Source of the DNA: Candidatus Margulisiibacteriota bacterium | GTDB lineage: Bacteria > Margulisbacteria > WOR-1 > JAKLHX01 | Assembly (NCBI GenBank): GCA_022709925.1 | Contig: JAKLHX010000001.1 | Span: 1 to 33,158, forward strand | Length of the DNA stretch: 33,158 bases | Direction: 5' to 3' | Part shown: one piece after another, positions 1 to 5,819 of the stretch | How the letters are laid out: each line of letters opens with the position of its first letter | Position numbering within the stretch: position 1 is the stretch's first letter | Notes under the pieces: generated by a model | What the model saw: only the letters and a program-made list of their open reading frames with translations | What the model was told of the DNA's origin: nothing | Databases searched by the model: none | Translations under genes and position numbers: made by a program

Positions 1-744
1 TCTGAAGGGGCCTATAAAGCTTCAAAATGTCCGGTGATGTTCGTTACCGACAAAACACTCCCGCAAGGAGTGAAAGACCTGGAATATTACCAGGATATAG
101 CCGCGCCGGATATTGAGGCGGGGGCCTGCAAGACCATGAGGGTTGCTTTTGTGAACGGCGGGTTCGCTTATGCGCAGTTCCTTACAAAAGAGGCGTTTTG
201 TGTTGTTTATATAGCCCCGAAATATGTCCGGGAAGCTAAGGAAAAAGGGCCGCAGCAATTAATGAACATAATGAGGCATGAAATGGTGCATGTGAGACAG
301 GACCTTACCGGCAGATCGGATGAAGCGGGCGGACTTTCAACGCTTATAGCCAGGAGGATGGATTTGCCGGACGAACAGCTTCTGGGAGAGCTTATGAGCC
401 TAGGCGTGGGGAACGATATTATGGAACTAGAGGCCTATAAAACAACGATCCGGGACTGCATTTCTCAGAAAAATACGGAGGGAATAAAGGAGACCTGCGC
501 AAAGATCAATATATACTTTTCATCCCTGAATTATATGCTGGGTGTTTTGAAAAGAACCGGAGTGGCTGATATGTCCGGGTTGATAGATCGGATGCGCAGC
601 GAAGCGCTTTCGGACGCGGAAATAGAGGAGATAAATTCTCAAATAAAGCCTTTGGTAGAAGACGTAAAAGAAGGTAAAGAGGATTATTTTATAAGTAAAG
701 CGTTTTCCAGGGAAGACCTCGTAAGGAAGTACGGGCCCAGATAA
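1..744 (+). CDS. Putative zincin-like metallopeptidase (HExxHxxQ), 5' end outside window
   Basis: The reading frame is open from the first base, so the true N-terminus probably lies upstream; the first possible in-window start is a GTG at 34 without a ribosome binding site. The visible part is about 247 residues. It contains HEMVHVRQ at bases 277-300, which fits HExxHxxQ, the zinc-binding helix of many gluzincins and of the DUF4157-type domain. The rest is mostly predicted helix and matches no family I can name. The C-terminal region after the motif is rich in Glu and Lys and looks soluble. It ends 3 bases before the convergent phosphoesterase gene. A hydrolytic role is inference from one short motif; the motif could also be fortuitous. 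Confidence 0.6.
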   Translation, partial: SEGAYKASKCPVMFVTDKTLPQGVKDLEYYQDIAAPDIEAGACKTMRVAFVNGGFAYAQFLTKEAFCVVYIAPKYVREAKEKGPQQLMNIMRHEMVHVRQDLTGRSDEAGGLSTLIARRMDLPDEQLLGELMSLGVGNDIMELEAYKTTIRDCISQKNTEGIKETCAKINIYFSSLNYMLGVLKRTGVADMSGLIDRMRSEALSDAEIEEINSQIKPLVEDVKEGKEDYFISKAFSREDLVRKYGPR

Positions 745-747
745 AGA

Positions 748-1125
748 TCATTTTTTAAAGAAAAGCCAGTTTTTTTCTTGGCCCTTCAATTTGACGAGAT
801 AATAAATCCCTTTCAGTCTTTTTCCTTTTATATCGATGATCACATGGTCTTTGTCGAATTTTTCCGCCTTATATGAGCCATTGTCCCAGATCTTTACTGT
901 CCCTGCGCCGTAACTGCCTTTAGGGATCTCTCCTTCGAACTTTTCGTATCCTATTTCATGGTCATCGACCGCAATAGCAAGACGCTTTATCCCGGGAGTT
1001 CCCGGGGGCTCTTTTGGGATAGCCCAGCTTTTGAGCACTCCATCGTGCTCAAGCCGCAGGTCGTAGTGGAGATGAGAGGCATGATGCTTTTGGATGACGT
1101 AGATCAAAGGTTTCGTCATGATCAT
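748..1125 (-). CDS. Stand-alone LigD-type 3'-phosphoesterase domain protein
   Basis: This 125-residue protein is essentially only the phosphoesterase (PE) domain found in bacterial DNA ligase D. That domain is a manganese-dependent enzyme that trims 3'-phosphate and 3'-ribonucleotide ends so that a ligase or polymerase can act. The signature QKHHASHLHYDLRLE near the N-terminus supplies the conserved His, His, Asp, Arg and Glu. DDHEIGYEKFEGEIP and KGSYGAGTVKIWD are the other conserved blocks. No ligase or primase domain is fused or adjacent. The ATG at 1125 overlaps the nth stop by 4 bases (ATGA), so the two repair genes are probably co-translated; an ATG at 1119 is the alternative start. The family match is strong; the partner ligase is unknown. 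Confidence 0.88.
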   Translation of the reverse strand: MIMTKPLIYVIQKHHASHLHYDLRLEHDGVLKSWAIPKEPPGTPGIKRLAIAVDDHEIGYEKFEGEIPKGSYGAGTVKIWDNGSYKAEKFDKDHVIIDIKGKRLKGIYYLVKLKGQEKNWLFFKK

Positions 1126-1799
1126 TTTTTCGGGGCGGGTTTAAAACCCGCCCTTACAAAGATTTTATAAGAAGGGCACAGCTTTGCTACGGGGCATATC
1201 GCGCATTTCGGTTTTTTCGCGTCACAAATATTCCTGCCGTGGTCGATAAGATAATGATTGATCTTTCCCCACAGATCTCTCGGGAACAGCTTTAGCAGGT
1301 CCTGTTCTATCTTGTTGGGATCGTCGTTCCTAGAGAGCCCGAGCCTTTGGGACAGGCGCTTAACATGCGTGTCCACGGCTATGCCCTCGTTCTTTCCGAA
1401 GGCATTGAACAATATCACGTTTGCCGTTTTTCTTGCGATCCCCGGCAATGTCAGCAGTTCTTCCATTGTGTCCGGAACGACCCCCCTGAACTTGTCCAGC
1501 ACCATCTGCGACATTGCTTTTACGTTCTTTGCCTTGTTGCGAAAAAAACCTGTTGAATGCACATATGTCTCGAGTTCTTTTTGATCGGCCTGGGCGAGCG
1601 CCTTTATGGTCTTGTACTTTTTAAAGAGCGCCGGGGATATCTTATTGACCTGCTTGTCCGTTGATTGCGCCGAGAGTATCGTTACGACGGCCAGCTGGAA
1701 CGGGGTTTTGTATTCCAGGGCGATCTTTGCATGCGGATATGTTTTTGCAAGGATATCGATTATCTTATTGGCTCGGACCTTAAGGGCATTCTCGCTCAT
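1122..1799 (-). CDS. nth: Endonuclease III (DNA glycosylase/AP lyase)
   Basis: This is a 225-residue base-excision repair enzyme that removes oxidised pyrimidines and cleaves the abasic site. The helix-hairpin-helix LTLPGIARKTANVIL holds the catalytic Lys at residue 124, and VDTH holds the catalytic Asp at 143. The iron-sulfur cluster Cys are at 192, 199, 202 and 208, in the family spacing C-x6-C-x2-C-x5-C. The protein should end soon after the last Cys, but the tail AGFKPAPKK is encoded by a dispersed palindromic repeat (1131-1158), so the C-terminus appears to have been extended by a repeat. There is no ribosome binding site at the ATG; a -10 box TATAAT lies 9 bases upstream, so the transcript may be nearly leaderless. 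The phosphoesterase gene follows with a 4-base overlap. Confidence 0.96.
   Translation of the reverse strand: MSENALKVRANKIIDILAKTYPHAKIALEYKTPFQLAVVTILSAQSTDKQVNKISPALFKKYKTIKALAQADQKELETYVHSTGFFRNKAKNVKAMSQMVLDKFRGVVPDTMEELLTLPGIARKTANVILFNAFGKNEGIAVDTHVKRLSQRLGLSRNDDPNKIEQDLLKLFPRDLWGKINHYLIDHGRNICDAKKPKCAICPVAKLCPSYKIFVRAGFKPAPKK
1131..1158. repeat. Dispersed palindromic repeat, copy A
   Basis: An inverted repeat with 10-bp arms (GGGCGGGTTT / AAACCCGCCC) lies around one central base at 1133-1153, flanked by TTACA on one side and CG on the other. It is the exact reverse complement of the copy at 27155-27182, including the flanks. Here it lies inside the 3' end of nth and supplies its last codons and the leader of the phosphoesterase gene. 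Confidence 0.85.
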
Positions 1800-1829
1800 T
1801 TGAAGTAGATTATAACATCATTATATAAT
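1800..1829 (+). promoter_or_regulatory. Promoter of the PPC/DUF296 gene, probably leaderless
   Basis: A -35 box TTGAAG at 1800-1805, an 18-bp spacer and a perfect TATAAT at 1824-1829. The ATG at 1836 begins 6 bases after the -10 box, which is where transcription should start. No ribosome binding site is present. Confidence 0.55.
1809..1817 (-). promoter_or_regulatory. Extended -10 promoter for nth
   Basis: Read on the minus strand this is TGTTATAAT, a perfect TATAAT with an upstream TG. It ends 9 bases before the nth ATG, so initiation at the usual distance would leave a leader of only 2-3 bases. It sits back to back with the promoter of the divergent PPC-domain gene. Confidence 0.55.
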
Positions 1830-1835
1830 GTGCAT

Positions 1836-2261
1836 ATGCATATAGAACCAAAACCCGGGCGCACATTTATCGGACGTTTTGAAGCGGGGCAAGACCTTCT
1901 TGCCGAGCTTAATGGCTTTTGCAAACAAAATAATATAAGGCTTGGAGTTTTTAATCTGATAGGAGCAGTACGCAATGCGAAGCTCGGATATTATGACCAG
2001 GAAAAGAAACAATATACAGGATGCGTGGAATTGAACAAAAAGCTGGAAATAGCGGCCTGCATGGGCAATATTTCCATAAAGGACGGCGAAATAATGGTCC
2101 ACGCGCATATAACGCTTGCGGATATGGATGGCAATGCTTTCGGCGGGCACCTTATGCCCGGCACCGAGATATTCGCGGCGGAGTTCTTTATTCAGGAATT
2201 GATCGGGGCTGAGCTGGTCCGAGGAAAAGACGGGAAAACCGGATTGCCGCTGTGGCAATAG
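1836..2261 (+). CDS. PPC/DUF296 domain protein
   Basis: This is a single-domain protein of about 141 residues of the PPC (DUF296, PCC) family. In plants the domain accompanies AT-hooks; in bacteria and archaea it occurs alone, forms trimers and has no settled function. The diagnostic blocks are GNISIKDGEIMVHAHITLAD, whose HAH is conserved, and FGGHLMPG. The start is set at the ATG at 1836 because a TATAAT ends 6 bases before it; a GTG at 1830 in the same frame lies before the expected transcription start. The stop abuts the convergent flavodoxin stop with no gap. The family call is firm; the cellular role is unknown. Confidence 0.88.
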   Translation: MHIEPKPGRTFIGRFEAGQDLLAELNGFCKQNNIRLGVFNLIGAVRNAKLGYYDQEKKQYTGCVELNKKLEIAACMGNISIKDGEIMVHAHITLADMDGNAFGGHLMPGTEIFAAEFFIQELIGAELVRGKDGKTGLPLWQ

Positions 2262-2759
2262 TTATTTGAACATCCCTATGATATTATCCGCCCAAATCTT
2301 AGCGTTCAAAGAGTTCTGCTGAGGGTTTTTAAGGACATTCACGAAGTCGTTCTCGCTTATTACGTCGCTACCTTCCAGCTCTTTCTTCATATCCCCTATG
2401 GTTTTTGCGGGACCCCACTCATGACAGCAGAATAATGCGACCTTTTTGTCATTAAGTTTTATCTTGTTGAAGAAAGTCCGCAGAGCCGGAGCGTAGGTAA
2501 ATGCCCAGACAGGAGTGCCTATGAAAATAAGCTCATAATCGTTCGGATCTTTGTCAAAAGGAAGGAGTTCCGGGGACTTTTTTTGAAAAATCTGTTTGCC
2601 GCCCCAAATGTATTTCATGAAACCTTTTGTTTTTATGTCATCCCGCACTTTTAGCTCTAGAATATCCGCTTTTATCTCTTGTGCGATCGCATCTGAAATA
2701 AACCTTGTACTACCCTCGAACGAGTAAAAAACTATAAGTGTTTTAGGCGCGTTGTTCAT
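2262..2759 (-). CDS. Flavodoxin-family protein
   Basis: This 165-residue protein is a flavodoxin-like FMN-binding fold. The N-terminal TLIVFYSFEGSTRFISDAI is the phosphate-binding loop after the first strand. ELIFIGTPVWAFTYAPALRTFF is the typical W-containing loop that stacks on the isoalloxazine ring, and KVALFCCH is the next strand. It probably carries electrons or reduces a small molecule in the cytoplasm. The length fits short-chain flavodoxins. It is divergent from the Rrf2 regulator, and the shared 134-bp region carries two inverted repeats overlapping its promoter, so control by that regulator is likely. The physiological partner cannot be read from sequence. Confidence 0.88.
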   Translation of the reverse strand: MNNAPKTLIVFYSFEGSTRFISDAIAQEIKADILELKVRDDIKTKGFMKYIWGGKQIFQKKSPELLPFDKDPNDYELIFIGTPVWAFTYAPALRTFFNKIKLNDKKVALFCCHEWGPAKTIGDMKKELEGSDVISENDFVNVLKNPQQNSLNAKIWADNIIGMFK

Positions 2760-2770
2760 ATCTAGGGGCC

Positions 2771-2799
2771 ATTATGATGTGGGAGCCACATATTGTCAA
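2771..2799 (-). promoter_or_regulatory. Flavodoxin promoter with embedded operator-like dyad
   Basis: On the minus strand there is TTGACA (2794-2799), a 17-bp spacer and CATAAT (2771-2776). The spacer contains a perfect inverted repeat ATGTGG-GAG-CCACAT (2777-2791, read on +), an obvious place for a repressor. The -35 box also overlaps a TTGTCAA half-site (2793-2799) like those in the Rrf2 dyad. Confidence 0.6.
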
Positions 2800-2833
2800 C
2801 GATATAGTTATCCACAGAAAAGCTAATAACCTG

Positions 2834-2863
2834 TTGACAACTATTTGTCAAATATGGTTAAAT
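2834..2863 (+). promoter_or_regulatory. Promoter and dyad operator of the rrf2-cysK-thiS-thiF unit
   Basis: TTGACA at 2834-2839, an 18-bp spacer and TTAAAT at 2858-2863 form a plausible promoter. TTGACAACTATTTGTCAA (2834-2851) is a perfect 7-bp inverted repeat with a 4-bp centre that includes the whole -35 box. Autoregulation by the Rrf2 protein encoded just downstream is the simplest reading. Confidence 0.55.
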
Positions 2864-2893
2864 ACTACTAAATCGATAGAAATAGTGGTGTTT

Positions 2894-3304
2894 ATGAATA
2901 TATCAACAAAAGGACGATACGGAACAAAACTTGTTTTGGATATTGCCGCTAACTCCGACCAAGGGCCGGTGCTTATAAAAGATGTTTCAAAGAGACTGGG
3001 ACTTTCCGAAAAATATCTGGGGCAATTGGCGCTGATGCTTAAAAACGCGGGTTTGTTAAGGTCCTTAAGAGGAGCAAGGGGAGGATATTTGCTTTCTAAG
3101 CCGGCAGGCGAAATAAATTTTTGCGATATTGTAGAATGCCTTGAAGGCCCGATATGTTTATCGGATAAAAGCGATGATTGTGCAGCCAATATTATCTGGG
3201 ACGAGATAGCCGAATGGATGAAAGATCGAATGCGGGCCGTAACACTGGCGGAACTCGCCGAGATCCAAAAAGAGATGTCCCAAAAGTTCGCTTATATCAT
3301 TTAG
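2894..3304 (+). CDS. Rrf2-family transcriptional regulator (CymR-like context)
   Basis: A regulator of about 136 residues with the Rrf2 winged helix: MNISTKGRYGTKLVLDIA opens it, SEKYLGQLALMLKNAGLLRS is the recognition helix region, and RGARGGYLLSKP is the wing. Two Cys follow LEGP (LEGPICLSDKSDDCAAN); this is fewer than the three cluster ligands of IscR, so Fe-S binding is uncertain. The gene immediately precedes cysK. In Bacillus and relatives the Rrf2 protein CymR represses cysteine genes by forming a complex with CysK, so a CymR-like role is attractive but inferred. The ATG at 2894 is chosen because homology begins there; the frame continues upstream without a family match. Its TAG lies inside the ribosome binding site of cysK. 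Confidence 0.88.
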   Translation: MNISTKGRYGTKLVLDIAANSDQGPVLIKDVSKRLGLSEKYLGQLALMLKNAGLLRSLRGARGGYLLSKPAGEINFCDIVECLEGPICLSDKSDDCAANIIWDEIAEWMKDRMRAVTLAELAEIQKEMSQKFAYII

Positions 3305-3315
3305 GAGGTAAAGAC

Positions 3316-4242
3316 ATGGCAAAGATATTCGAAGACATAACAAAGACTGTCGGGAATACGCCGCTAGTAAGGCTTAAAAAAACAGGCAAAGGCCTATATG
3401 CGAACATAATCGCGAAGATAGAATCTTTCAACCCATTGTCCAGCATAAAGGACAGGACTGCCCTTTCTATGATAGAAGACGCCGAACAAAAGGGGCTTAT
3501 TAAGGAAGGCGGTACGATAATAGAGCCTACCAGCGGGAATACTGGGATCGCGCTTGCTTTTATCTGCGCGTCCAGAGGCTATAAATTGATACTCACTATG
3601 CCTGAAACCATGAGCATTGAAAGAAGACAACTTTTGCAGATATTGGGGGCAGAGGTCGTTCTCACTCCAGGCCCAGAAGGCATGACAGGGGCCGTTAACA
3701 AGGCGCGGGCGCTGCTTAAAGATATCCCGGGCTCCATTATCCTGCAGCAGTTTGAAAACCCGGCAAATCCCAAGGTCCACAGGGAGATCACGGCCAAAGA
3801 GATATGGGAAGATTCGGGCGGCAAAGCGGATATCCTGGTTGCAGGAGTGGGGACCGGAGGGACGGTCACGGGGATATCAGAGACACTAAAGAAAAAGAAA
3901 AAAGGATTTAAGACCATCGCGGTAGAGCCGGATTCTTCTCCGGTCATTTCAGGCGGTGTCCCGGGCCCTCATAAGATACAGGGCATAGGCGCCGGGTTCA
4001 TCCCGAAAGTCCTGGATAAAAGTTTGATAGATGAAATAATAAGGGTCAAGGACGAAGATGCCGGCATAACAGCTAGGAAGCTGGCGAAAGAAGAGGGGAT
4101 ACTTGTCGGGATCTCATCGGGCGCCGCTTTATGGGCTGCCGTGGAAGTTGCGAAAAGGCCGGAAAACAAAGGGAAGAATATTATCGTGATCCTTCCGGAC
4201 AGCGGCGAAAGATATCTTTCTACCTGGCTCTTCAAGGAATAA
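3316..4242 (+). CDS. cysK: Cysteine synthase (O-acetylserine sulfhydrylase)
   Basis: This 308-residue PLP enzyme replaces the acetyl group of O-acetylserine with sulfide, or a sulfur donor, to make cysteine. The PLP Lys is in NPLSSIKDRTA, the substrate loop is TSGNTG, the phosphate-binding loop is GTGGTVTG, and KIQGIGAGFIP is typical of the CysK branch rather than mycobacterial CysM. The length is normal. The ATG at 3316 follows AGGAGGT by 6 bases, which settles the start. Downstream lie thiS (4-base gap) and thiF (3-base gap), so the sulfur-carrier pair is almost certainly co-transcribed with it. Specificity for acetylserine or phosphoserine is not decided by the sequence. Confidence 0.94.
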   Translation: MAKIFEDITKTVGNTPLVRLKKTGKGLYANIIAKIESFNPLSSIKDRTALSMIEDAEQKGLIKEGGTIIEPTSGNTGIALAFICASRGYKLILTMPETMSIERRQLLQILGAEVVLTPGPEGMTGAVNKARALLKDIPGSIILQQFENPANPKVHREITAKEIWEDSGGKADILVAGVGTGGTVTGISETLKKKKKGFKTIAVEPDSSPVISGGVPGPHKIQGIGAGFIPKVLDKSLIDEIIRVKDEDAGITARKLAKEEGILVGISSGAALWAAVEVAKRPENKGKNIIVILPDSGERYLSTWLFKE

Positions 4243-4246
4243 GAGA

Positions 4247-4450
4247 ATGGAACTGATAATAAACGGAGAAAAACAAGATCTTGGATCCGGCGTTACAAAT
4301 GTCGACCTGCTAATAGGTGCGCTTTCAGTAAAAAAAGAAAGAACGGCCGTTGAATTGAACGGGATGATAATAGACCAGAATAACTGGGCTTCGACAGCGT
4401 TAAAATCCGGAGATAAGATAGAGATCGTTTCGTTCGTTGGCGGAGGATAG
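4247..4450 (+). CDS. thiS: ThiS/MoaD-like sulfur carrier protein
   Basis: A 67-residue ubiquitin-like sulfur carrier. The C-terminal VSFVGGG provides the terminal Gly-Gly that is adenylated by a ThiF/MoeB protein and then converted to a thiocarboxylate. The N-terminal MELIINGE and the central KKERTAVELNGMII match the ThiS pattern. Neither thiG nor thiC nor thiH is present in the window, so thiazole synthesis is only one possibility. Position between cysK and thiF suggests delivery of sulfur for cysteine formation, in the manner of mycobacterial CysO. Co-translation with cysK is likely because the ATG follows its stop by 4 bases. Confidence 0.88.
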   Translation: MELIINGEKQDLGSGVTNVDLLIGALSVKKERTAVELNGMIIDQNNWASTALKSGDKIEIVSFVGGG

Positions 4451-4453
4451 AAG

Positions 4454-5062
4454 ATGAAGAACTTTTATGCCGCACTGTTGAAGTATATGTCAAAAGAACA
4501 GATCGTGAAAGTCCAAAGGGCAAAGGTCGGCATCGCCGGCTGCGGAGGGCTGGGGTCAAATATCGCGAACGTGCTCGTGCGCTCGGGGTTCGGGGATATC
4601 GAGATGATCGACCATGATGTGATAGAGCCGAGCAACCTGAATAGGCAGAATTATTTTTTGGACGAGATAGGTTTTTCAAAGGTCGAGATGACGGCAAAAA
4701 GGCTCATCGGCATCAATCCGGACGTATACATCATGGCGAAAAAACTTTTTCTTGATAAAGACAATATCGCCGGGCAGTTCAAAGACAGGGATATCATATT
4801 CGAGGCCTTTGACAGCGCGGAGTCAAAAAAACTTTTTCTCGAGACTTTCGGCAATTCCGGCAAACTTCTTATCATGGGAAGCGGAATGGCCGGCATTTCG
4901 AACGAAAAACCTATAGCGGTGCGCAAGATCAAGGAAAATGTCTATATTGTCGGGGATGAGGAAGCCGATATCTCCAAAGGGTTCCCGCCGCTTGCCCCTC
5001 GGGTCATTGCCTGCGCGGCTATGATGGCGGGCGTGGGGCTGGAGCAAGTGCTTAACAGATGA
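4454..5062 (+). CDS. thiF: ThiF-type adenylyltransferase (family 2, short form)
   Basis: This 202-residue E1-like enzyme adenylates the Gly-Gly end of the sulfur carrier encoded just upstream. The nucleotide-binding loop is GIAGCGGLGSN, IEMIDHDVIEPSNLNRQ gives the Asp and Arg/Gln contacts, and DIIFEAFDSAESK matches the crossover region. It is the short form: it lacks the two CxxC zinc pairs and the rhodanese domain of long ThiF/MoeB proteins, as in the bacterial ThiF family 2. Three bases separate it from thiS and its stop abuts the cobO stop. What it works with is inference; its neighbours argue for a sulfur-transfer unit with CysK. Confidence 0.88.
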   Translation: MKNFYAALLKYMSKEQIVKVQRAKVGIAGCGGLGSNIANVLVRSGFGDIEMIDHDVIEPSNLNRQNYFLDEIGFSKVEMTAKRLIGINPDVYIMAKKLFLDKDNIAGQFKDRDIIFEAFDSAESKKLFLETFGNSGKLLIMGSGMAGISNEKPIAVRKIKENVYIVGDEEADISKGFPPLAPRVIACAAMMAGVGLEQVLNR

Positions 5063-5650
5063 TCACCAATCCAATCCCTCAATCCCTTTATCCCCCAGAT
5101 CGTAATAATGTTTTATCTTTTTCATTTGTGTGATAAGGTCGATCTTGCGCGATAGTTCCGGCGGCAGGATTCTTCCTGTGAGAATTAAATTATTTCCGCC
5201 GGGGAGGGGCGATTCGCGAATCGCCCGTACAGTATTGATCAATTCCCCAATGTCGTTATTCGTTATCAGCCCTGCCGCCGCGGCGTCGAATATCTCATCA
5301 AGTACGACGAGAAAATATGTTCCTGACGCTATAAGCTTTTTCGCAAGCGCCAGACCTTCCGCGGCTTTTTTCGCGTGCGGTTCTTTTTTTGACGGATCCA
5401 GGAAGAACGAAGGGTCGCCAACAAGATGAATATCTATTAGAGGACGGCCTGCCTGCCGGTCAGGCAGGGCTTGAAACCCACCCTTACATAAAAACTTGTA
5501 TTCGCCGCAGCGTTCCTGGCCTTTTAAGAATTGTACGACCGCGACTTTTTTGCCGTGGCCCGCGGCGCGTATGGCATGGCCTATCGCAGCAGAGGTTTTT
5601 CCTTCGCCGTCACCGATGAAAGCGAGGATCTTGTTGGATGGGTTATTCAC
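5063..5650 (-). CDS. cobO: Cob(I)alamin adenosyltransferase (BtuR/CobO type) with two repeat insertions
   Basis: It transfers the adenosyl group of ATP to cob(I)alamin, giving the cofactor of the class II reductase encoded upstream. The Walker A loop GDGEGKTSA and VVLDEI are present, and the C-terminus GIEGLDW is typical. Two stretches are foreign: GGFQALPDRQAGRP (repeat at 5446-5488) and RAIRESPLPGG (palindrome at 5207-5226). Both are multiples of three and keep the frame open, lengthening surface loops. I prefer the GTG at 5650. The frame also opens at a GTG at 5674, but those first codons are the duplicated end of nrdJ1 created by the insertion at 5675-5819. Neither start has a good ribosome binding site. 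Activity despite the insertions is plausible but unproven. Confidence 0.85.
   Translation of the reverse strand: MNNPSNKILAFIGDGEGKTSAAIGHAIRAAGHGKKVAVVQFLKGQERCGEYKFLCKGGFQALPDRQAGRPLIDIHLVGDPSFFLDPSKKEPHAKKAAEGLALAKKLIASGTYFLVVLDEIFDAAAAGLITNNDIGELINTVRAIRESPLPGGNNLILTGRILPPELSRKIDLITQMKKIKHYYDLGDKGIEGLDW
5207..5226. repeat. Palindromic repeat inside cobO
   Basis: GGGCGATTCGCGAATCGCCC is a perfect 20-bp palindrome, flanked by GGGGA on one side and GTACAG on the other. It lies in frame in cobO and encodes part of RAIRESPL. The outer context (TGTAC before the palindrome on the minus strand) resembles the TGTAA that precedes copies A and B of the other repeat, so they may be one superfamily. 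Confidence 0.75.
5446..5488. repeat. Composite palindromic repeat inside cobO
   Basis: Two units are fused. On the minus strand the first reads TGTAAGGGTGGGTTTCAAGC, a degenerate version of copies A and B. The second is an inverted repeat with 8-bp arms CCTGCCTG / CAGGCAGG and a 5-base centre. Together they encode the foreign stretch around GGFQALPDRQAGRP in cobO without breaking the frame. Confidence 0.7.
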
Positions 5651-5674
5651 TTTAATTTTTCTAGTTACCAGCAC

Positions 5675-5819
5675 GTTCGTCCCGACAAATCGGGACTCAC
5701 TACGGCACGCTCTCTTCGTTCGCTACAGCTTACGGCTTTCCGGAGCTGTAAGCCGTAGGCCCGAGCCTGTCGAGGGCCGTGCTGTAAGCGAAGCGAGCCG
5801 TAGTGCAGCGTGCTTTCCC
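5675..5819. mobile_element. MITE-like 145-bp insert of nested repeats with 9-bp flanking duplication
   Basis: The insert is bounded by exact direct repeats TACCAGCAC at 5666-5674 and 5820-5828, as expected of a target-site duplication. Inside are GTCCCGA-CAAA-TCGGGAC (5679-5696), a long imperfect inverted repeat whose arms begin CACTACGGC and end GCCGTAGTG, and CCCGAGCCTGTCGAGGG (5760-5776), a semi-palindrome. It carries no reading frame of its own. Removing it and one copy of the duplication restores a tight nrdJ1-cobO junction with an intact nrdJ1 stop. It has no terminal inverted repeats at the very ends, so the mobilising enzyme is unknown. Confidence 0.65.

Noticed and set aside
2808..2816. 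Perfect DnaA box TTATCCACA
   Set aside because: A single box in a regulatory region, with no cluster, AT-rich unwinding stretch or dnaA/dnaN genes; chance occurrence in a window of this size is reasonable.
5675..5819. Ordinary rho-independent terminator after nrdJ1
   Set aside because: The inverted repeats are followed by no T-run on the minus strand, and the flanking 9-bp duplication points to insertion.
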